NCBI GenBank assembly: GCA_003558625.1 | Contig: PWPP01000086.1 | Location: 1-29,899, forward strand | From: Syntrophomonas sp. | GTDB taxonomy: Bacteria > Bacillota > Syntrophomonadia > Syntrophomonadales > Syntrophomonadaceae | Direction of reading: 5' to 3' | DNA: 29,899 bases | Shown here: in pieces, positions 25,111 through 29,899 of the stretch | How positions within the stretch are numbered: position 1 is the stretch's first letter | How the letters are laid out: each line of letters starts with the position of its first letter | The notes under the pieces: generated by a model | The model's input: the letters and a program-made list of their open reading frames with translations, nothing else | What the model was told of the DNA's origin: nothing | Database searches by the model: none | Position numbers and translations under genes: made by a program

Positions 25111-25143
25111 AAATTTACAGCCCACAGGATCGGCTGTAAATTT
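25111..25143 (-). terminator. Hairpin directly after the small membrane protein gene
   Basis: A perfect 12-bp stem, AAATTTACAGCC with GGCTGTAAATTT, and 9-nt loop begin six bases after the stop codon of the minus-strand gene. The T tract is short (TTTATCAT), so it may act together with the hairpin at 25059-25092 or as an mRNA 3' stabiliser. Confidence 0.55.
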
Positions 25144-25149
25144 CCTAAT

Positions 25150-25368
25150 TCATTTGCGCTTATAGATCGCGGGATTGTTTTTCCCGCCAGCTAAATGGTA
25201 GCTGGTATAAATGGAAACAGAACTGATGATTAACCCCATAAAAAAAATCAGCCATCCATGACCAAAAATGCCTCTAAAAAAACCATATATGATAATTAAA
25301 ATACTGTATAATCCAATAATCCAAAATATCTTCGCCGTTTTATTATTGCCGTATATATCCTGGTTCAA
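25150..25368 (-). CDS. Small two-helix membrane protein, unknown function
   Basis: 72 aa. Two hydrophobic helices (about residues 13-33, IFWIIGLYSILIIIYGFF, and 39-60, WLIFFMGLIISSVSIYTSY) are separated by a Gly/His turn (FRGIFGHG), with a basic tail ending IYKRK. The start is TTG, well placed behind the repeated AGGAGGAGG ribosome site, which makes this a real gene despite its size. I do not recognise a family. It stands alone and is followed by two hairpins. Confidence 0.65.
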   Translation of the reverse strand: MNQDIYGNNKTAKIFWIIGLYSILIIIYGFFRGIFGHGWLIFFMGLIISSVSIYTSYHLAGGKNNPAIYKRK

Positions 25369-25562
25369 GTTCCTCCTCCTTTACCCATACCCTTTTCGCT
25401 CCTATGATTTTGCTGCTATATGAGTTTTCTTTACCCCTTCCTGCCTTTCCTGCCTGCAAAAATATTTATATCGCTCACAATGTAAAATTTCACAAATTTA
25501 AAAGGTGTACCGGCATGTTTCTAGAAGGCATTAAAGGTAGAAAAAAATTAGGAGGGAGACAT

Positions 25563-25892
25563 ATGCGTTTATTGGAAAAGGCTAGGGATTTGGGTCAGGA
25601 AATCAAGGCATCTCCTGAATTTCAAGAATTGAAAAGAACCAGCCAAAACATTCATGACAATAGTGATGCCCAGCAAATCGTAGAAGAGGTCCAAAGTGTA
25701 CAACAACAAATTGAGTTTGCCCAAAATTCGGGGATTCAGCCCGATCAGAATGTGGTAGAAAAATTTAATGACCTTAAGCTTAAAATGGATACCGACATTA
25801 TTATTCAAGCCTATATTAAAGCCCAGAATGAATATAGCCAGTTAATGCAGGAAGTAAACAATGCTATCAATGATGAAATTTACAATTCATGA
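25563..25892 (+). CDS. YlbF/YheA-family protein
   Basis: 109 aa, all-helical and acidic, with the family pattern: LLEKARDLGQEIKASPEFQELKR, then a variable stretch and a second amphipathic helix (DTDIIIQAYIKAQNEYSQLMQEVNNAIND). It belongs to the YlbF/YmcA/YheA (DUF964) group. In Bacillus, YlbF and YmcA act with YaaT to modulate RNase Y and developmental decisions; the short YheA-like form here has no firmly known role. The ATG at 25563 follows GGAGGGAG closely. An in-frame extension to 25404 lacks a ribosome site and lies upstream of the conserved start. A strong terminator follows. Confidence 0.85.
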   Translation: MRLLEKARDLGQEIKASPEFQELKRTSQNIHDNSDAQQIVEEVQSVQQQIEFAQNSGIQPDQNVVEKFNDLKLKMDTDIIIQAYIKAQNEYSQLMQEVNNAINDEIYNS

Positions 25893-25924
25893 TGGCCCTA
25901 ATTGTTGCTGGATATTGAAAAACA

Positions 25925-25962
25925 AAAACCGGTTTTCCGATAATGAGGAAAGCCGGTTTTTT
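25925..25962 (+). terminator. Terminator after the ylbF-like gene
   Basis: AAAACCGG-TTTTCC pairs with GGAAA-GCCGGTTTT around an 8-nt loop, with one internal mismatch, and ends in TTTTTT. It begins 32 nt after the stop codon. Confidence 0.88.
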
Positions 25963-26208
25963 AAATGCGGCCAACTTTTTCCTGTAATTATCTTGTTTTT
26001 CTCCCCTCCGTCCCTTTACAATTTCGCCTTTTTGGTATATTTATGTATTTAAATGCCTGTTCAATAAAAAATGGTTGCCGTCTTGAACATTTTTTGCACG
26101 CTCTAATTGCTTCTATACCGTCCCCCATCCAATAATAAATCCGGGCACAGATGAATGGTGCCGGCAATCTTTAGGCATGGCATGAATAAAGAAAGAAGGA
26201 TAAGACTT
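25963..26208. other. Spacer before the ABC ATPase gene
   Basis: AT-rich with no gene or recognisable RNA. A promoter for the ATPase gene is expected here, and hexamer-like pieces occur (TTGAAC, TATACC), but no pair has convincing spacing. Confidence 0.5.
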
Positions 26209-26916
26209 ATGTCAACTCCTCTTATTGTGGCTAAAAACATCAAAAAGATTTACCGGATGGGTGAAGTAACGGTTCATGCTTTGAGAGGTGTTGACTTCAC
26301 CCTTTATCATGGAGAACTGGTAGTAGTTCTAGGGCCCAGTGGTTCAGGAAAAAGCACCCTGCTGAATATAATCGGGGGCATGGACAAGGTCAGCGAAGGT
26401 GAACTATACTTTGGCGAACAAAGGCTGCATGATGCCAGTGAAAAAGAGCTCACCTTCTACCGCCGTAACCAAGTGGGCTTTATTTTCCAGTTCTATAATC
26501 TCATGCCCAATCTCACTGCCTACGAAAATGTGGAATTGGCTGTGCAAATATCCCAGGATCCCCTGGAGATTGCCCCCCTGTTAGAGCAGGTGGGTTTAGG
26601 AGACCGCATGGACCATTTTCCCTCTCAGCTATCGGGAGGGGAACAGCAAAGAGTAGCGATTGTGCGGGCACTGGCCAAAAACCCGGGAATGCTGCTTTGT
26701 GATGAACCAACCGGCTCCCTGGACCTTCCAACCGGCATTCAGATTTTAAGGTTGCTGCGGGATTTTTGCCAAAACTATAAAAAAACCGTTGTCATCATCA
26801 CCCATAATTCCGATATAAGCCGGATGGCTGATCGGGTTGTTTATATAAAGGATGGTGTGGTGGATAAGGTTATTGAAATTGAAAACCCGGTGCCTCCGGA
26901 AAAGGTAAGCTGGTAA
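26209..26916 (+). CDS. ABC transporter ATPase, MacB/LolD type
   Basis: 235 aa and intact: Walker A GPSGSGKST (42-50), Q-loop FIFQFYNLMPNLTAYENVEL, signature LSGGEQQRVAIVRAL, Walker B LLCDEPTGSLD, and H-loop His in VVIITHNSD. This subgroup pairs with FtsX-fold permeases and, often, HlyD/MacA-like adaptors to export substrates or lipoproteins. Here the adjoining permease and adaptor are decayed, so the ATPase has no visible working partner. I start it at the ATG at 26209 (MSTPLIVAKNI) behind AAGAAGGA; earlier in-frame GTG (26155) and ATG (26182) starts add residues outside the family domain. The stop is followed at once by the ATG of the permease remnant (TAAATG). Confidence 0.9.
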   Translation: MSTPLIVAKNIKKIYRMGEVTVHALRGVDFTLYHGELVVVLGPSGSGKSTLLNIIGGMDKVSEGELYFGEQRLHDASEKELTFYRRNQVGFIFQFYNLMPNLTAYENVELAVQISQDPLEIAPLLEQVGLGDRMDHFPSQLSGGEQQRVAIVRALAKNPGMLLCDEPTGSLDLPTGIQILRLLRDFCQNYKKTVVIITHNSDISRMADRVVYIKDGVVDKVIEIENPVPPEKVSW

Positions 26917-27349
26917 ATGCTTAGAAAAAAATGGTCCGGGACATCTTTAGCAACCGTGTCTCTTTCCTGGCTTGTTTGATTATTGCCGTGATGGGATTGA
27001 TGATCTTTACTTCTTTTTCTATCCTGCGCAATAACTTAACCCTGTCCCAGGAAAGCATTTACCGGGAGCAAAATTTTGCCGATGGATTTATGGAAACATT
27101 ATTTCCTGATTCAGAAGGTCTCGTAAATGATGTGGTTTTTACTTTGGAGGGCGAAGCCCTATTTGACCAGATAAAGCAAAATCTAGAATAAAAATAGAGC
27201 CCTACGGTTTAATCGCCATATACCCCAGAGACGACCAGCCGAGCCATTTTATTTTTAACGAAGAAATTAAACAATTAGACCGGTTGGCCACAAGCTTTCC
27301 CCTGCTTTTTTTATCCATCGCCGGGATCATTCTCTACATTATGTTGCTG
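26917..27349 (+). pseudogene. Remnant of FtsX/MacB-type ABC permease (frameshifted, internally deleted, truncated)
   Basis: Three pieces of a permease can be read. (1) An N-terminal membrane segment begins MLRKK and continues only after a frame change at a run of seven A: VRDIFSNRVSFLACL... to NFADGFME. (2) Next comes a segment typical of the region before the second membrane helix (LVNDVVFTLEG). The roughly 100-plus residues of extracytoplasmic domain that normally separate these two are missing. (3) After a TAA at 27189 the homology resumes in another frame (EPYGLIAIYPRDDQPSHF, then the helix FPLLFLSIAGIILYIMLL). The remaining permease is absent. It lies directly behind the intact ATPase gene. 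Family lengths are recalled from knowledge, not computed. Confidence 0.8.
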
Positions 27350-27616
27350 GATATCACCTTTAATACACATGAATTAACCGATAAACTGGTGGTGCCTAAA
27401 ACAGCACTTTTTACCTTTCAGAACCAGGATGCTCTTTTTGTGGTAGTGGACAACCGGGCAAAAGTAAGGCCGGTTACAACCGGCTTTGAAACCCGTCAGC
27501 ATATTGTGATCGAACAAGGCCTTCAGGAAAATGACCTCATCCTGCTGGACCCGCGCCTGGATGGGTTAGATGACGGTTCCAGGATAACATATGAGATGAA
27601 TAACAGCACCAGCTGA
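27350..27616 (+). pseudogene. C-terminal remnant of a MacA/HlyD-type efflux adaptor, fused to the permease remnant
   Basis: In frame with the second permease membrane helix, the sequence changes abruptly to an adaptor C-terminus: KLVVPKTALFTFQNQDALFVVVDNRAKVRPVTTGFE, then IVIEQGLQENDLILLDPRLDGLDDGSRITYE. These are the beta-barrel and membrane-proximal parts of a periplasmic/extracytoplasmic adaptor. The signal anchor, hairpin and lipoyl domains are missing. The simplest reading is a deletion that removed the rest of the permease and the front of the next gene. The fused frame is still open for about 110 codons from TTG 27284, so a short membrane-anchored product is conceivable, but I do not expect it to be functional. 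Confidence 0.75.
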
Positions 27617-27794
27617 AACCCGTTGGACAAGAGAAATATTACATCGTTTTTAGCTGCAGTTGATTATGAAACCAAATCTTATTCACCCCCCTCATTTGTA
27701 TACAGCAATATGGCTTCTTCTGATGCAGGAATGAAGTAGTTGCTGCCGAATACTATAATAAGTTCACAGAATTGTACAGGAAGGGGTGAGTACC

Positions 27795-28106
27795 GTGAGA
27801 GAATACAATAAATTGGTCCGGGATTACATTCCGGAGCTTATTAAGGCCGATGGACAAAAAGCAGCCTATAAAGTAGCAGATCAAGAAGAATTTTTAAAAT
27901 ACCTGAAAGAAAAACTGCTGGAAGAAGTCAATGAATTTAACCAAGTGGAAAAAGCAGAAGAATTAGCCGATATACTAGAGGTATTAATCGCCCTGGGTCA
28001 TTACTTCAACCTGGATTTGCTGGATATTATAAAAATAGCGGAAAAGAAAAGGCGAACCCGCGGGGGGTTCGAGAAAAGATATATTTTATTAAGTGTCGAA
28101 GATTAA
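27795..28106 (+). CDS. MazG-like nucleotide pyrophosphohydrolase (phosphoribosyl-ATP pyrophosphohydrolase-like)
   Basis: 103 aa starting at GTG 27795 (REYNKLVRDYIPELI), which matches the usual family start, with GGTGA about 5 nt upstream; a GTG three codons earlier (27786) is also possible. The all-alpha NTP-PPase fold is indicated by YNKLVRDYIPE, then KLLEEVNEF and the metal-binding acidic pattern EKAEELADILEVLIALG. Members of this group hydrolyse unwanted or damaged nucleotides (house-cleaning); the substrate cannot be told. It is monocistronic, with no toxin partner nearby. Confidence 0.8.
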   Translation: MREYNKLVRDYIPELIKADGQKAAYKVADQEEFLKYLKEKLLEEVNEFNQVEKAEELADILEVLIALGHYFNLDLLDIIKIAEKKRRTRGGFEKRYILLSVED

Positions 28107-28170
28107 GCTCCTATGAAGAGGTATACTATGTCTTGATCCCTGATAGCCGTGAAAAGCCAAACTCTTAGCA

Positions 28171-28191
28171 GAGGGGACACCGTTTCCCCTC
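28171..28191 (+). terminator. Weak terminator-like hairpin
   Basis: GAGGGGA and TCCCCTC with a 7-nt loop lie 65 nt after the MazG-like gene. The following sequence (CTTCATTCAT) is T-rich but not a T run, so function is uncertain. Confidence 0.4.
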
Positions 28192-28355
28192 CTTCATTCA
28201 TAAACCCACAGCCATATTTGACTTATCGGCCTTATATTTACCCATAAAACACGGCTATTGTTGTTTTCATCAGTAATCTCGTAAATACTTTGCCTATTCC
28301 TTGAAAATACCGGATGTTAGGTGCAAATAAATCCCGAGGTACTAAATCCAGGAAA

Positions 28356-28616
28356 TTATATATTTTCCATAGTGATTTTCATCACTTCTTTTAATTCCTC
28401 AATTAAAACTTCTACAAATAAATACAGCTCCGCTTCTGAGATTTCCCCGGTCTTTGAAAGTTGTTGGGCAAACATACCTGATACTTCTTCACTGTTAAAA
28501 TCAATGCTTTGAAGCAATTCTTGAATCATCTCTTGTTCTACCTCATCCATCCCATCCGCTTGCATCTTCATTTCTGCTATCTGGGCAATTTTATCATTAT
28601 TGATATGATTTTTCAT
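28356..28616 (-). CDS. Hypothetical small acidic protein
   Basis: 86 aa from the ATG at 28616 (MKNHINNDKIAQIAEMKM); a TTG at 28625 is the alternative, and the ribosome site (GAG) is weak for both. The protein is acidic, rich in Glu and Met and predicted helical (VEQEMIQELLQSIDFNSEEVSGMFAQQL; EAELYLFVEVLIEELKEVMK), without Cys, signal peptide or membrane segment. I recognise no family. It is isolated between the MazG-like and GNAT genes. Open frame length and helical periodicity support it as a gene, but only moderately. Confidence 0.5.
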   Translation of the reverse strand: MKNHINNDKIAQIAEMKMQADGMDEVEQEMIQELLQSIDFNSEEVSGMFAQQLSKTGEISEAELYLFVEVLIEELKEVMKITMENI

Positions 28617-28776
28617 ATTTATCAACTCATTTCTTTATTATACGTTTGTTTGCATGCTATTTTTATAGTATCATCCTGTCTTGAACTAATCCATACTTGG
28701 AATATGTGCGGCCAAGAGCAACAACCTTTTCTATGTTCTGCACCTAAACAGAAACTTTTCCCGGGGAAAGAAACTG

Positions 28777-29280
28777 CTATTGGAAATATTTCTTAAAATA
28801 GACCAGATCCTCACCGTCAAATCTTCGGTGAAACTCGATTTTAAAAGGCTTAAATCCTTTTTTAATCACCAGGGATAACATGATGGGATTATCGGCATAA
28901 ACGGAAACATCTATGGCTTTAAACCCTTTTTCCCGAGCTCTTTGGATAGCTTTATCCAAAAGGTGTTTTCCCACTCCCTGATTTCTGGATCCAATATCCA
29001 CAGCAATAGAAAATATATACGCTCCTTCAACTATGTGGTAGCGCACAGTAATAATCCCAATGATCTGCTCCTGCGGGTCCCGGGCAATAAAGTGCTCCAC
29101 CCCGGTCTCATGGCTTTGCTCCAACCATTGTAGAATCATGTCCCGAGTAATAGGGATATCAGTAAACGACAGCAAAGTTAGGCTTTCACTTTCATTAAAC
29201 ACTTTCAAATAAGCTTCAATAAATTCTTCTATTTCTGACGCTGATGAACCAGATTCAATTAGTTTAATCTTTATATCCAT
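28777..29280 (-). CDS. GNAT-family N-acetyltransferase
   Basis: 167 aa, complete. The acetyl-CoA-binding motif A is clear: FSIAVDIGSRNQGVGKHLLDKAIQRAREKG, with R/Q-x-x-G-x-G as RNQGVGK. Motif B follows (IDVSVYADNPIMLSLVIKKGFKPF). The preceding beta strands (HFIARDPQEQIIGIITVRY) fit the fold. It transfers acetyl from acetyl-CoA to an amine; the substrate is unknown. The ATG has a GGTG-type ribosome site about 7 nt upstream. No partner genes are evident. Confidence 0.85.
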   Translation of the reverse strand: MDIKIKLIESGSSASEIEEFIEAYLKVFNESESLTLLSFTDIPITRDMILQWLEQSHETGVEHFIARDPQEQIIGIITVRYHIVEGAYIFSIAVDIGSRNQGVGKHLLDKAIQRAREKGFKAIDVSVYADNPIMLSLVIKKGFKPFKIEFHRRFDGEDLVYFKKYFQ

Positions 29281-29398
29281 CTTCTACACCCTTAAACTCA
29301 ATATTTGTTATGGTAACATTCTAATAGATCATGGGCAGATGATCTTCAATTACTCAATCATCGCTTTGACCCCATTGTCCTATTGCTTAGCAGACCTC

Positions 29399-29899
29399 TT
29401 AACGCTGATTCAAAGGTATATAATCCCTTCTCTCCGCTACACTTTTATATGCGGGACGAATGATTTTGCCGGCATTAACCAGTTGCTCCAGGCGGTGAGC
29501 ACTCCATCCCACGATTCTGGCTATGGCAAAGATCGGAGTAAACAGCTGGGTAGGTATATTTAGCATCTGGTAAACAAACCCCGAGTAGAAATCAACATTT
29601 GCACTGACTCCTTTATACATCTTGCGAACCCCGCCAATGACTTCCGGTGCCAATCTCTCTACCCGTGCATAAAGGTTGAATTCCTCTTCCATGCCTTTTT
29701 CCTGAGCCAGCATTGCAGCATATTCCTTTAAAATAAGAGCCCGGGGGTCAGAAATGGAATATACGGCATGACCAACACCATAAATTAAACCGTAACGATC
29801 GAAAGCTTCTTTATTTATTAATTTGGTCAAATAATGGGCAATTTCGTCATCATTTTCCCAATTGCTGACCTGCTGCTTCAAGTCATCAAACATTTGTAC
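29399..29899 (-). CDS. Citrate synthase, C-terminal part (gene continues past the window)
   Basis: The frame is open to the right edge, so only about the last 166 residues are seen, and an ATG at 29893 is internal. Diagnostic segments are GVGHAVYSISDPRALILKE (active-site His and the DPR signature), NVDFYSGFVYQMLNIP (catalytic Asp) and FAIARIVGWSAHRLEQ (substrate-binding Arg). The enzyme condenses acetyl-CoA and oxaloacetate; methylcitrate synthase is a close relative and cannot be excluded from this part. A divergent C-terminus (RPAYKSVAERRDYIPLNQR) resembles long citrate synthases of anaerobic Clostridia. Confidence 0.92.
   Translation of the reverse strand, partial: VQMFDDLKQQVSNWENDDEIAHYLTKLINKEAFDRYGLIYGVGHAVYSISDPRALILKEYAAMLAQEKGMEEEFNLYARVERLAPEVIGGVRKMYKGVSANVDFYSGFVYQMLNIPTQLFTPIFAIARIVGWSAHRLEQLVNAGKIIRPAYKSVAERRDYIPLNQR

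Noticed and set aside
25404..25562. 53-codon N-terminal extension of the YlbF-like gene
   Set aside because: No ribosome site at 25404; GGAGGGAG precedes the ATG at 25563, where family similarity begins.

Overview
The window looks like chromosomal DNA of a low-to-moderate GC, Gram-positive-type anaerobe of the Clostridia (Firmicutes). The evidence is a Phe T-box leader, an L20-type leader with an AUU-started infC, strong GGAGG-type ribosome sites, TTG and GTG starts, a YlbF-family protein and a very large BadF/HgdC-type 2-hydroxyacyl-CoA dehydratase activase. I cannot name the genus from sequence alone. Most of the window is ordinary housekeeping DNA.

Layout. Positions 1-3520 (minus strand) hold a phosphate-starvation module, phoP-phoR-pstS, with candidate Pho-box half-sites before pstS; the rest of the pst operon probably lies off the left edge. 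A TGS/SAD-uridine kinase fusion follows (3643-5316). Next is a block of translation genes on the minus strand: T-box-pheS-pheT, a SpoU/TrmH-family rRNA methyltransferase, L20 leader-infC-rpmI-rplT, and thrS preceded by a DUF445 membrane protein gene. One large plus-strand gene (14146-18459) encodes the activase with two complete iron-sulfur ASKHA domains. Then come, on the minus strand, an ABC-F ATPase, a cardiolipin synthase and a secreted subtilase.

The right third is more accessory. A gene-poor stretch (24382-25149) contains a convincing but unrecognised RNA transcription unit: a promoter, a 251-nt region closed by a perfect 12-bp helix, and an intrinsic terminator. Then come a small membrane protein, a YlbF-family gene, and a decayed MacB/MacA-like efflux operon. 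In that operon the ATPase is intact, but the permease and adaptor are reduced by deletions and frameshifts to a chimeric remnant. A MazG-like pyrophosphohydrolase, an unknown 86-aa protein, a GNAT acetyltransferase and the 3' part of a citrate synthase gene complete the window.

The most notable observations are the unrecognised RNA (or, alternatively, MITE) at about 24796-25100, a PheT that lacks precisely the N-terminal EMAP/tRNA-binding domain, and the permease-adaptor fusion remnant. I see no CRISPR array, tRNA, rRNA, prophage or transposase.
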